A DNA stretch of 64,000 bases from Marchantia polymorpha subsp. ruderalis (taxonomy: Eukaryota > Streptophyta > Marchantiopsida > Marchantiales > Marchantiaceae): positions 4,241,501 to 4,305,500 of the forward strand of contig AP031355.1 in the NCBI GenBank assembly GCA_037833965.1. Reading direction: 5' to 3'. Shown here piece after piece: positions 39,926 through 50,347 of the stretch. Under the pieces are notes generated by a model. That model worked only from the letters and a program-made list of their open reading frames with translations, was not told the DNA's origin and did not search any database. The position numbers and the translations under genes were made by a program. Positions within the stretch are counted from its first letter, which is position 1. Each line of letters opens with the position of its first letter.

Positions 39926-41278
39926 TGTGGTAACACACTTTTTGTTTTTTTTGCAGAATTTAAACAATTTTAGAAAACTAGTACCGACGCAGTGTTTGTA
40001 GTTAGAAAAGGGTACGTTAAATAGAGTGGATTGATGAGATCGTCACGAGGACACAAAGAATCACGCAGTCGGATGTACCAATGTCTTCGGCGCCTTTGGC
40101 AAAAGCTCCTTTTCTGAGGTATCTCTACTCACGCGCCTCCAGCGTATAAGGAAGCTACGCTTCCGGCGCAGACACCTCAGGAGGAGGTTTTGCTAAAGAC
40201 GTCAGGAGAAGGGCCCGGACCTCTAAAGGCGTCCGACCATGAGTGCGCCTTCGGCAAAGCGCCGCTAGCGCGGAAAGGGGAAACCTTCATAACAATCGGG
40301 ATACACGGTAGATCCAGTTGGTTGAAGTCGCATTAGAAAGAGCTCGGGACGCTCGTTCTAACGAGCCCAAGAGCGTCGGAGATGGATCAGGAATGGAGAA
40401 GTTATGAGCGTCAGAAAACTCGTAGCCGGACATGCGCCGTTCGCGCTAGGGTTCACAGCCGGAAAGGATTCCCGTACGCCCTCGGCGATGCGCCTTCGGC
40501 GGAATCACGCGCTCATAGGAGGAAACCAACTCAGAGTCGGAAGCGCCTTTGGCGGCGGTTCATGGAAGGAAAGCGCCGGTCGGATGTACGCCTCCGACGT
40601 GGCGCTGACGGCCGGATGCGCTGGCATGAGTTGCGCTGGCGGATATGCGCCGGCAGCAACGGACGAGGCATAAAGGACAAAATAGGCGGTACGACTGCGC
40701 GCCGGCGTAATTCGATCCGACGGGATGTGCGCCTCCAGCAAGGCGCCGACGGATAATGAACGCACCAGCGGCGACACGCCTCCGGTGAGGGACGGGTTAG
40801 GAAAAGACAACAGGGCCGACGTATACCCTGCAGCGGACTCGAGTCCGGAAGGTGGCGGCGGCGGGAGAATTCAACGTTTACGCATGCGAATGCGCGCAGT
40901 GCGGAGACGTGAATTCGCGCATGCAAAGGGCGAACCGTTAAGCCGTATAGCCGGCTGCGTACGTTGTAACCAGTAAGAACGTTGGACGTTCTTGAAATCG
41001 GAGAAGAAAAGACTGCGCTCCAGTCTCATTCTCTCATTCTTGACTTTGCGATTTCCAGTTTCCAAGATTACGCGCAAGGGCGGAGCGACCTGCAATGAGA
41101 GTAGAGAGTGCGGAGACGAGTTGCGCAAGGATCTTGGCAGACCTTGGAGAGAATTGCGAGTAGCGATCTTGAAACGAGCGCAGAGAGAGTGAGCAGTCAG
41201 TGCTTGAGTGGCCGACGCGCAGTGGCGATTGTGAGAGAGCGAGCGAAAGGGAGAACGTTTGTGTGTGCAGGCAACGCA

Positions 41279-43824
41279 ATGTCGAAGGTTCCCCAGCTGC
41301 GAGTGTCTCCACTCAGGGTGCCGCAGATCGGTCTACGCGCATTTCAAGATGTGCTGCTGAGGCTGAAGCTCGATTTTCTCCTATGGGGGTGGAACTGGAC
41401 ATGTCCGGAGATGGTGCGCGAGTATCTGCAGAAGAGACACAAGCCCTCTCGCGGATTCCGCCCACACCCAGAGAGATGGGACATTTGCAACTGGGCGCAG
41501 GTGTTGGGCAGGTGTGCCGGCGAGGAAGGGGATCTCCTCTTCGAGGCCGATAGCGTGAAGGTGTCCCAGGAGGAAGAAGTCTCTTACAATGAGCTCTTCA
41601 AAGTTGCCAGACATCCCAAGAACGGTTTCCGGACACGGGATTACAAGGATCGATTGCGGAGAAATGTCGCGACGGCATTGCTGCAGATATTGCAGCCGAC
41701 CAAGACCGCTTACATGCATGGTTGGCAGGTAGAGTTTGTGGAGCTAGTGTTGTCAGGAGCTCCAGTGCATTGGGCACGGCTCCTGTGGAAGGTGACGCGC
41801 CAACATGCGCAAGAAGAGAAGGGAGGAACCCTCAATCATCTATCGCCTTACTTTATCGGGCGATGGGATGTTTGACAAATGCTGAGAAAACACGGTTTCC
41901 GCAGCTGACCCGGAACTATCCAGGTAGATATTCGAGGGAGGCCGAAGTAGACACGGATCCGAACGAGGAACCTGCCAGTACGCCTCCGGCTCCGGCTCCA
42001 GCAAGAGCAGCAGAAGAACGTCGAAGTGAGCGCATTCCGCGAAAGCGGAAGTGGGATGAGAGACCTGAGGACAGGCAGCCGGAAGTGCCAGCTGCGCCGA
42101 CTCGTGGTCGGCCCACCCCCGAGCCTCACAGTCGACCAAAACAGAGGGCACGAAAAATGCCAACTGGTACTGAGGAGACCGGGCGAGCTCCGACCCGGCG
42201 GAATCTCACACAGGAGGAGATAATCGCTCAGATTCTAGGGAAGACGGCAGATACCTCTGCACAGAAGGCACCACGGCCTTCGGGAGGAGATGGACGGACT
42301 GACAGTCGGCCGACTGCGAGTCGGATGACTGAAGGCCGACAAGCGGAAGGAAGGCCAACTGAACGGCGCGTTGAACCGGACAGCAGGCCGGAAGCAGAAG
42401 AAAGTTTGGCTGACGAGCCAACAATCCTCAGAGGGTCGTCTTCGGCGGAAGGCACTTCTGGGAGAACGCCACCAACAAGCAGGCCAAGTGGAGTCAAGAC
42501 GCGCAGGGTGTATCCGACTCCCAGTCGGACAACTGCTGGTCGGCCGACTGCGAGTCGGACAACAGAGAGTCGGCCGGATTCGCCGACGGCGAGACAGATG
42601 GGGCCAACGACCAGTGTGCGGACGCCTTCGGCGGACGCACCCTCAACAAGGACACCTTCTGCGCAGATTGCGCCGGAAGGGCAGGCAGCAGAAGCGGGCG
42701 GTGCAAGAGTGACAAAAGTCACTGCGGCGTCGACCCCTTCACAAACCGAAGATCGAGCCGGAACAGGGGCTCAAGCAGTGGGATCTCCCACTGCCCTGGA
42801 TATTTTAGCAGGCAGTGGAGCAGCAGTCGCAGCGGAAGCTGCTGCGCGCCACAGTTCCAGGGAGTCGCCAAGGGATTCGGTGGCGACTGAAATCCTCGAG
42901 ACTGAGGATGAGACGAGCTCGGAAGAGCAAGAAGCGGATTCGGTGCAGAAAACGCCAACAGGGGTGCTGTGCGAACAGATAGTTCCACTCCTACGATATC
43001 TGGATCGCAAGACATCCAAATACGCAAGTGCTTTAAAACCGCAGTCTTATGTGGAGACTATCAGGAGAAGGACGAGGAGCAAGGTGGCAAGGTGGGCCTC
43101 TAGATGCGGAGTATATGTGGATAGGAACACCGCCCTCCGACAACACCTGGCGGTCACACAGAAGCTATACCAAGCCCTGCAGCAGCAGAGGGAGGATGCG
43201 GCGACGAAAAGTCAGGCGGATGCCGAGCTAATACGGGCAAAGATCGAGTCGGAATTGCAGGAGGAGCGGAGACAGAACAAAGTCCTAGCAGCCGAGCTTG
43301 CGCGCCAGACGCGCGCCTTAGAAGAAAGTCAAAGAGCCCGCAAGGAGGATGAGGAGTTGTTGCGCAACTTGCAATCCGAGTGCTCGGATTTGAGGGCACA
43401 ATGTGCGGAATTAGAAATGCAGCTGGCAGAGGTGGAGAGCAACTGCAGGGCGCGAGGAGAGTTGGCGGCACGGGTGACTCGTTGTCTAAAAGGATACACC
43501 CATTGGGAGGTGGCAGCTCAAGAGAGGATCACACTCAGGGAGTTCGAGCTTCGGGCGGCGGCATTGGCGGAAGGTGACAGTCGGAGTCGGCGGCGAGTGG
43601 CGAGAAAATTAGAAACCTTCTTGTCGGGTGCGCGCGACACTATGGCGCACTTGCAGTCGGAAGTCACCACAGCGCTCCGACGCCTGGGGTTACGCAGCCG
43701 GTCGGAAGACTGGCAAGGTAGAGACAGTAAGCGGAGCAGTCCGGCGCGCAGGAGGCGCAGCACCGGATCTGCTGAGTGCAGTAGAGTAGTTTGGTTTCGC
43801 GCAGATGCTGCGAGTAGTAGATAG
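41279..43824 (+). pseudogene. element-encoded protein, frameshifted
   Basis: The start, MSKVPQLRVSPLRVPQ, aligns with MTRPSRLRMVPLRLPQ in the copy at 47225-50095. A conserved N-terminal domain follows (FLLWGWNWTCPEMVREYL, FRTRDYKDRLRRN, EEKGGTLNHLSPYFI). The frame then shifts: about 7 bases are missing near 41853 compared with the other copy. The second frame (to 43824) holds a Pro/Ser/Thr/Arg-rich middle and a coiled coil (PLLRYLDRKTSKYA, LQSECSDLRAQCAELEMQL, LKGYTHWEV, LREFELRAAAL). The N-terminal part faintly recalls plant transposon-associated Gag-like domains. The function is unknown. Confidence 0.8.
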
Positions 43825-43856
43825 GATAGCGTAGTGCTAGTTAGGATCTTTTGAGG

Positions 43857-43885
43857 GTATAAAGTAGATCAAGGCGTTTTGCCTT
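43857..43885 (+). promoter_or_regulatory. conserved TATA-like element plus hairpin after the ORF
   Basis: GTATAAAGTAG is followed by AAGGCGTTTTGCCTT. Equivalent pairs occur in the other copies (47162-47188 and 51873-51899 on the complement). It is either a poly(A) signal region for the ORF or, if the element is an LTR, the promoter near the U3/R border. Confidence 0.4.
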
Positions 43886-44526
43886 GGGACTCTTCCAGTT
43901 TCGGAAGTGCAGATCAGGAACTCACTTTCTTGGCGTGTTTGTGCATTTTGGTCCTGGCACCACGTAGAGAAGCTGCAGCATAGCGAAGTTACCGTATGTT
44001 GTAGTTGAAGGCCTTCGGCTGAATGTTCAGAGCTAGCACCCGGTTAGAGACTTGAGTAGTGCGGATCTGCACATGCGGGTGATTTCTGATGCTTAGAGCC
44101 GGCTGCGAGTTAGATACTTGAACAGTTCCCCCTTACTCCTTCGAGTGACATATCCTGATTGTACTCCTACGGGAAGTTTCCCCTGAATGCCAATGTGAAG
44201 TTTCATTACTTCGTGTAAACCTTGGTTTGTAATTCAGGTTGTGTGTGTGTTACTGGATCGTGTTTTCAGTAAGTTCTCAGTCGGGTCTGCACTCCCTGCG
44301 TTTGGTGTGATAGTCGAGGGTGACGTCCACGGCGTATGTAGAGGCTTCGTTCCGAAGTGGGAAGTCCAGTCCGGGTACCCCCGCTAGTTCCTGGCGGAAG
44401 GGCAGTAAAAGCCGGAGTGGGAGGCACTACCTGCAGAACCTCTGAGTGAACTTGTGAGACACTTTCCTCCTGAAATCCGAAGCGGAGGTCCTGACCGACC
44501 TCCGAGTTGTGCTTTTTGCCAGTTTC

Positions 44527-44550
44527 AGGTGTGTGTGTGTGTGTGTGTTG
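44527..44550. repeat. (TG)n tract in element 1 3' region
   Basis: About ten TG repeats. The other two copies carry equivalent (CA)-rich tracts on the opposite strand at about 46409-46431 and 46181-46194, so the tract belongs to the element. Confidence 0.8.
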
Positions 44551-44783
44551 AGTGACCACGCTGTACCGTGCATCCTCTGAGCATCCTCCGAGTTGAAATC
44601 CTCCTCCGAGTCGAGCCTCCGAGTCGAGCACTGCAGTATTTCTGGGAGTGACAGTCGTCTAGAATTCAAACTCTACAAAAGTCTGTTAAACGTGACACTT
44701 TTACTCTGTGTGTTGCCTCTGTCCCTGTGGGTTCGATCTTTTTACCACCATACTGCAGTTTTAGCCTTTGATGGGTTATTACA

Positions 44784-45980
44784 ACTGTCGAAGATTCTTT
44801 TTCATCGTCAGAACACAGTAGTCACTTACAACGAGGTTGTAAGTGCCCTTTTGAGAGATGCGGTTGAGCACGATTTGTTATCTCCTTCCGTCCCATCCAC
44901 TTCTGTCTGGGTCAGCACTTATTATGGTCCGAGGTCCATTTCAACCAAGAGATTCCCACGATCCACGGTGTCCAGGCTTGAAGAGGTAGAGATCAAAATC
45001 TCCTGACTAAAGGAAGGTACAGTTTATGGCTCAACCTTTTGACAAGAAGAATGTTGTTTGTTGGAGCTGTGGTAAGAAATGCCACATCATGAAGTTTTGT
45101 CGGATGACAAGTACAACCTCTCCTTAAGTGGCGAACGTTGCTAAACATCTTGATATTGAGGTGAACAATTTGTACACAGACGGCCTATGATGCCAGAGGT
45201 ATGCCCTCTACAACTCACCACAAGTTGTTGGTGATGTATGGATTTTGGACAATGCTTGTTCTTATCACATTTGTTACATTAGAGAATTCTTTTGTACTTT
45301 CTCCGTATCAAACGGTTCAGTTCTTATGGGGAACGACGAACCCTGTAGAATTGAGGGTGTTGGATATGTCAAGATCTGCGTGTTTGATGATGTTAACCGT
45401 ACGTTGAACCATGTTAGGTTTATATATGACATGAGAAAGAACTTGATCTCTTTCGGAGTATTGGACTCACACGGCTTGGAATGGAAATCTAGACAAGGCG
45501 TGTTAGATGTCAGATCATGTGATAAGAAGGTTATTCTTCAAGGAAACAAGCACAAAAATTTGTACTTGTTAGAGGGCATCACTATTTGTGGCGAAGTTCA
45601 CTTCACCAAATCTCGCGTTGGGAGGTCTCATGTATGGCATTCCAGATTAGGCCATATGAGTGATCGATACATGTCTCTTCTTGATGAGATCAAGGTATTA
45701 CCCAATTTGGGTAAAGTTGATTTGTCATTTTGCGAACATTGCATCATGGGAAAACAACATAGGCAAACTTTTGGCGTTGGAACTCATAGTTTCAAGGAGT
45801 TACTGGAGTATGTACGCAGTGACGTGTGGGGATTCCACTCTCCTGTTGCCTGACTGTCTGGAAAGTTGTACTATGTATCATTTATAGATGATTTTTCCAG
45901 GTATGTGTGGGCATACTTTCTTACTCACAAGTTTGAGGTGTTTTCCACCTTCAAAACTTGGCACATACAAGTTGAGACTT
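44784..45980 (+). pseudogene. Ty1/copia gag 3' part, protease and integrase start
   Basis: The gag frame resumes at the insertion junction (QNTVVTYNEVVSALLRDAVEHDL). A CCHC zinc knuckle, CWSCGKKCHIMKFC, is at 45059-45100. The protease region starts WILDNACSYHIC (45239), with the catalytic Asp kept but DNA in place of the usual DSG/DTG. The GAG-pre-integrase segment has HVWHSRLGHMSDR and CEHCIMGKQHRQTF (the HHCC zinc site). The integrase core begins RSDVWG, then after a stop FIDDFSRYVWAYFLTHKFEVF. The rest of the integrase and all reverse transcriptase are missing, because another element begins at 45981. Confidence 0.9.
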
Positions 45981-46210
45981 TGTAATGACAGATAAATACC
46001 AAAATGGAGCATAATGGTAAAGATCCGATCCCACGAGTACAGAATCAACACAAAGAGTATCGATTGTCACATATTTAACAGTCTATTGAAGAGTTTGAAT
46101 TCTCAGGCTACTGTCGCTGCTAAATATATTGCAGGTGTTCGACTTGGAGGTGACTCGGAGGACACACAAGGCAACGTAATACACACAAACACACCTGAAA
46201 CAAGTAAATG

Positions 46211-46215
46211 CAAAA
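46211..46215. repeat. 5-bp target-site duplication, left (CAAAA)
   Basis: CAAAA left of element 2; it is repeated at 51590-51594. Confidence 0.85.
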
Positions 46216-47161
46216 TGTAATAACCCACTAAAGGCTAAAACTGCAATATAGTGGTAGAAAGGTCGAACCCACAGGGACAGAGGAACACACAGGGTACAAA
46301 GTGTCACATTTAACAGACTATTGAGGAGTTTGAATTCTCAGGCGACTGTCACTCCCAGAAATACTGCAAGTGTCCACTCGGAGCGCACTCGGAGGTCGCA
46401 CAGTGCAGCGTAACACACACACCCACACACCTGAAACTACAGAAATACAACCCAGAGATCCGTTAGGACCTCTACTTCAAGATTTCAGGGGGAAAGTCTC
46501 TCGCGAGCACACTCGGCAAAGCTGCGGGCAGTGACTTCCAACTCCGGCTTTTACAACACTTCCACCAGCTTGCTGCTAGTGTAGGAAACCCGGTTTGGAC
46601 TGCCTACTTCGGATCGAAGTCACTCCTACGCGGTGAACAACACTCTCAACTCACAAAACGCGCAGAGAACACAGGTCCGCACTGAAGGACTCACTGTGAA
46701 ACATTCCAGTAACACAACAACAGTCTATTGAAGAGTTTGAATTCTCAGGCACTTGTCATTCCCAGAAATACTACAGGGGTTACCCTCAAGGCACCTGCTG
46801 CAGCGTAACCTGAATTTACAACCAAGGCTTACACGAAGTAGCAAAACTTCACTTTGGCATTCAGGGGAAAAATCCCAAGGAGTACAATCAGAAAGAAACA
46901 CTCGAAGGTGTAGGGGCGAAACTGTTCAAGTATCTAACTAGTCACTAGCTCTGAGCATCGGCAGTCACCCGCAGGTGCAGAACCGCACTACTCAAGTCTC
47001 TAACCAATGTACTAGCTCTGAACATTCGGCCGAAGGCCTTCAGCTACAAAATGCGGAACGCTAAGTTGTAACTCCTCATGCGTGGTGACAGAACTCAAGG
47101 ACACAAACACGCAAAGGAAATGGGTTCCTGATCTGCACTTCTGAGTTTGGGAAAGAACCCC

Positions 47162-47188
47162 AGGCAAAACGCCTGGAACTATTTTATA
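47162..47188 (-). promoter_or_regulatory. conserved TATA-like element plus hairpin after the ORF (element 2)
   Basis: TATAAAATAG followed by AGGCGTTTTGCCT on the minus strand, 37 bases downstream of the stop codon. It is equivalent to the pair in element 1. Confidence 0.4.
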
Positions 47189-47224
47189 CCTTCTAAGTCC
47201 TAACTAGCACTACACTGCACTACG

Positions 47225-50095
47225 CTACACGCCTGCACGGAACCACGCTACACTACACTCCGCGGAACCTGTACTACGTCTCCTGCGCGGCCGACTGCCA
47301 CGCACTAACTCCCTCCCCTGCCACTCTTCCGCTCGACTGCGCAGTCCCAACCGCTGCAACGCCGCGGACACCTCCCCCTCGAGGGCGGACATGGTATCCT
47401 GTGCCTTCGACAGAAAGGCCTCGAGCTTCTTCGCTACCTTCCGTCGACTCCTACTGTCGCCTGACAACAACCCGGCTGCGCGCAGCTCAAACTCACGCAG
47501 TGTGAGTTTCTCCTGCGCCTTCACTTCCCAGTGGGCGTAGCCCTTGAGGCAGTGGGCGACTCGCCTCGCCGTCTCCACCTTCGTGCGATCCGCCTCCTTC
47601 CTGCGATCCTCTTCAATTATCACTAATTGCGATTCGGCTTCAGCACGTTGCGCCCTCAATTCGCCACACTCTGACTGTAACCTGCGGATTAATTCTTCAT
47701 CCGCCTGCCGTGCGAGCTGACATTGTTCCAACAACCGCGTTTGTCGCACGAGCTCCTCTGACAAAATCCGATTCTGGGCCTGCTCAGAATCGAGTGCTTC
47801 CTTGACCTTCACCTGCTCCTTGGTGAGCTCGCCCAGTTTCTCATCCTTCATCTTCTCGGAGTGCTTGTAGAATTTCTGATTAAGCTTGTACTGTCCCCAC
47901 AAGCACTCATGCTTCTCCTTCAAGTCCCTCAACTCCTGGTCCACTCTAGCTAATAGCTTGCTGGTGTGGACTTTAGTGCGAGTCCGCCTGCGCACTAACT
48001 CAATGTAAGATCCCGGCTGGAGTGGGTCGGCGTATTTATCGACCTTGCGATCCAAGTACCGCAGCAACGGAATCACCTGCTCAGAGAGCGCCGCCGCCGG
48101 CGCTCCAACAATTTCCTCCTCCTCCTCCTCGGTGTCTTCTGCTCCTGACATTTCTTCCGTGGAGCCTCCGTCGTCATCATCCGAGTGGAGAATTTCAGTC
48201 GCCATTGATTGCGTCGGCGACTGCCCCGAGTGGGGCTGCACGTCCTCGACGTGTGCTGCCTGCGAAGGCACGGCTGCAGCCTCGCTGCTCGTCGCCAAAA
48301 TGTCTAAGGCGGAAGGCGAATGTATCCGAGCGGCATCCCCGTCGCTTACTTGTTGATTGCCTCCCGCATTCTCTCTGTCGCCGTCGTCCGTCGCCGGAGG
48401 TGATTGAGCGGAAGGCGGCTGCGCGGGGTTGGATTGCGCATCGCGCATCGAGATTTCATCCCGCGGACAGTCACTCCGCTCCTCCGTCTGCTGCTCCCTT
48501 GATCGGTCCGTGGGGGCTGTGCCCGGCCCGCGCGCAGGCGCATTTGCCGGCGCCTTGTCCGCCGCAGGCGTAGCGCCGCGGACATCTATCGCCGAAGGCG
48601 ACATGTCCGGGGGCCGCACGCCCGATGTTCCTTGGCCTATAGGCCCTACCGCCGAAGGCGCATCTATCGGCGGACTTTCCGCCGACGGTGCGGCCTCCGC
48701 ACGCTCTCTGCTCGTATCTCCTCGGCTCGAAGGCCCTGGCGCCGAAGGCGCAAATTGCGGCGCGTGGTGCGCCGGAGGGTCTGGCCCCGAGGGCCGGTGT
48801 CTCGTAGGCGGTTCTTCCGCCGGCTCCTTCCCCTTCCTACGTTGGAACGGGGGTGATTCTTGCCTGTGCACAGGCGGCACGTGCGGAGGTGTCCTGTGCA
48901 CAGGTGAGCGCCTGTGCACAGGCGGACTGCTCCTTCCCACGCGTAAGCGTAGATCCACGTCCACTTGTGTTCGCCGGTCCGCGGAGGCTCGTCCGTCCGC
49001 GGAGGTTCGCCTGTGCGCAAACGGAACATCTGTCCGCATCGCACGTGGTAACTCCGGAGGCCCTTGGCCCGTAGGCGGCCTCTCTCCCGACGAGGTTGCA
49101 GCGTGGCCCGTCGCTCCTGCGGTCGTCCGCGCTTCCTCTCGCCTCTCTGGCGACGCACTTCCTATCTCCGTCGCAATCGTCGCCGTGTCTGCACTGTCAG
49201 CTGGTAACACCAGTCTGCGTGCCTTCTGCTTCGGCCGGCTGTATGGCTCGCACAGCGGCCGCGGTCGAATGGGAGCAGAGGGTTCTTGATGCTGCTCCTC
49301 TTCGGACTCTTCCCTCCATCGCCGCTTCCGCGGCACTCGCGCTGCAGGAGTGTGCCGCCCTTCGTCCCTCCGTCTTGATGGGGTAGAAGTCGGTGACTCC
49401 TCTGCGTCAGTATCGACCTCGTTCTCCCGCACATACTTCCCGGGATGGTCGATGGACAATGGCGGAAAATGTTCAAGCTCTGCCGCTGTCAAACAATTCC
49501 GCTGTCGATAAAAATTGATGAGGAAAGGAGAAAGATGGTTTAGAGTTCCCCCCTTCTCCTCAAACGCGTGCTGTCGCATCACCCTGTGCAGGATGCTCGC
49601 CCAGTGAATTGGAGTTCCCTCGATGACGCACTCCACAAAAGAGACCTGCCACAATGTGATGTAGCAGGCGCGGTGCGGCTGCAGTAATTGCATCAGCGCC
49701 GCGGACAAAGTCCGGCGAAATCGATCCTTGTAATCACGGGTCCTGTACCCATTCTTGGTTGACCTCCCGGTCTTGAACAGCTCCACAAATTGCGCCTCTT
49801 CTTGCTTGGTCACCTTGATGCTCTCACTGTCGAAAAGGAGATGCCCTGGCATGCCAGCACATCTTCCCAACGCCTGCGCCCAATCTTGGACTGTCCACCA
49901 GTCAACATGCGGACGCAATCCGCGCGAGGGTGGTCCCTGTGGCTCTAGCCACTCGCGCACCATATTCGCGCAGATGTAATTCCATCCCCATAGCAAGAAA
50001 TCGAGCTTTCTTGCTATTAAGCGCTCCTCGAAAGCGCGGAGCCCGTTCTGCGGCAGGCGAAGTGGCACCATCCGCAATCTGCTCGGTCTCGTCAT
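47225..50095 (-). CDS. element-encoded coiled-coil protein, intact, unknown function
   Basis: This encodes 956 residues from MTRPSRLRMVPLRLPQ, the Met matched by element 1; the frame is open upstream to an ATG at 50347 (1040 residues). In order: a conserved N-terminal domain of about 230 residues (GLRAFEERLIARKLDFLLWG, VQDWAQALGRCAG, FRRTLSAALMQLLQP, HWASILHRVMRQHAFEEKGG, LSPFLINFYRQ); then about 400 residues rich in Pro, Ser, Ala and Arg with repeats such as PPVHRR and PSA; then an acidic stretch (EDTEEEEEE); then the C-terminal module PLLRYLDRKVDKYA, a coiled coil of about 150 residues, LKGYAHWEV, LTLREFELRAAGL and a basic tail RPRRRRSTGSAECS. No zinc knuckle or catalytic motif is visible. 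A Gag-like structural role is possible; I do not recognise the family. Confidence 0.8.
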   Translation of the reverse strand: MTRPSRLRMVPLRLPQNGLRAFEERLIARKLDFLLWGWNYICANMVREWLEPQGPPSRGLRPHVDWWTVQDWAQALGRCAGMPGHLLFDSESIKVTKQEEAQFVELFKTGRSTKNGYRTRDYKDRFRRTLSAALMQLLQPHRACYITLWQVSFVECVIEGTPIHWASILHRVMRQHAFEEKGGTLNHLSPFLINFYRQRNCLTAAELEHFPPLSIDHPGKYVRENEVDTDAEESPTSTPSRRRDEGRHTPAARVPRKRRWREESEEEQHQEPSAPIRPRPLCEPYSRPKQKARRLVLPADSADTATIATEIGSASPERREEARTTAGATGHAATSSGERPPTGQGPPELPRAMRTDVPFAHRRTSADGRASADRRTQVDVDLRLRVGRSSPPVHRRSPVHRTPPHVPPVHRQESPPFQRRKGKEPAEEPPTRHRPSGPDPPAHHAPQFAPSAPGPSSRGDTSRERAEAAPSAESPPIDAPSAVGPIGQGTSGVRPPDMSPSAIDVRGATPAADKAPANAPARGPGTAPTDRSREQQTEERSDCPRDEISMRDAQSNPAQPPSAQSPPATDDGDRENAGGNQQVSDGDAARIHSPSALDILATSSEAAAVPSQAAHVEDVQPHSGQSPTQSMATEILHSDDDDGGSTEEMSGAEDTEEEEEEIVGAPAAALSEQVIPLLRYLDRKVDKYADPLQPGSYIELVRRRTRTKVHTSKLLARVDQELRDLKEKHECLWGQYKLNQKFYKHSEKMKDEKLGELTKEQVKVKEALDSEQAQNRILSEELVRQTRLLEQCQLARQADEELIRRLQSECGELRAQRAEAESQLVIIEEDRRKEADRTKVETARRVAHCLKGYAHWEVKAQEKLTLREFELRAAGLLSGDSRSRRKVAKKLEAFLSKAQDTMSALEGEVSAALQRLGLRSRAEEWQGRELVRGSRPRRRRSTGSAECSVAWFRAGV
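48862..48923. repeat. GCCTGTGCACAGGC palindrome cluster inside the ORF
   Basis: Perfect 14-base palindromes at 48862-48875 and 48910-48923, with a shortened one between (48893-48904). They are translated as PVHR repeats. The same palindrome recurs outside the ORF at 50635-51083. Confidence 0.9.
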
Positions 50096-50347
50096 TGCGT
50101 TCCTGGGGTTCGCTCGCCCGCTCATTCTACTTCCGCACTGTCCGCGTTTCTTTCTCTCTCGGCAAACTCTAATCGCTCTCAATTCCAAATCACGCGCACT
50201 CACTTCTCCCTCAATCAACAAGAAATCTCCTGTGTGACGACGTCGGGAATGGTCCGCAGCCAGCAGATGGATGCGCGCAGCGCGCACAAGAGATTGGAAT
50301 CGCGAATTCAAGAATGGGACGCTCTCCGCCGCCCGGTCGAAGGTCAT

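Larger units (their letters stand above)
39926..44783 (+). mobile_element. element 1 of an unusual TG...CA family, 4858 bp
   Basis: It begins TGTGGTAACACACTTTTTG and ends AGCCTTTGATGGGTTATTACA, an imperfect terminal inverted repeat of about 13 bp. It is flanked by perfect 5-bp duplications (ACTGT) inside copia gag. It carries one long, now frameshifted gene (41279-43824). I find no second copy of its ends that would make LTRs, and no reverse transcriptase, integrase or transposase. A 5' region of about 1.35 kb is rich in GCGCCTTCGGCGC-like palindromes. The roughly 0.95-kb 3' region holds a TATA-like element, a small hairpin and a (TG)n tract. Copies 2 and 3 lie at 46216-51589 and 45981-53827. 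Confidence 0.85.

Noticed and set aside
40382..40976. Several overlapping open frames of 83-131 codons on both strands
   Set aside because: They lie in the GC-rich 5' part of element 1, where stop codons are rare by composition and palindromes keep both strands open. Nothing is conserved at protein level with element 2.
44725..44740. GGGTTCGATC resembling a tRNA T-loop
   Set aside because: No acceptor stem, D-arm or anticodon arm can be built around it; it is part of the element 3' end. I found no tRNA or rRNA gene in the window.
39926..44783. Idea that element 1 is an ordinary LTR retrotransposon with two LTRs
   Set aside because: I compared its first and last few hundred bases and found only the short inverted ends, not a direct repeat.
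48022..49289. Long plus-strand frames (up to 286 codons) opposite the element 2 ORF
   Set aside because: They are antisense shadows of the low-complexity GC-rich middle region; homology with element 1 supports only the minus-strand frame.
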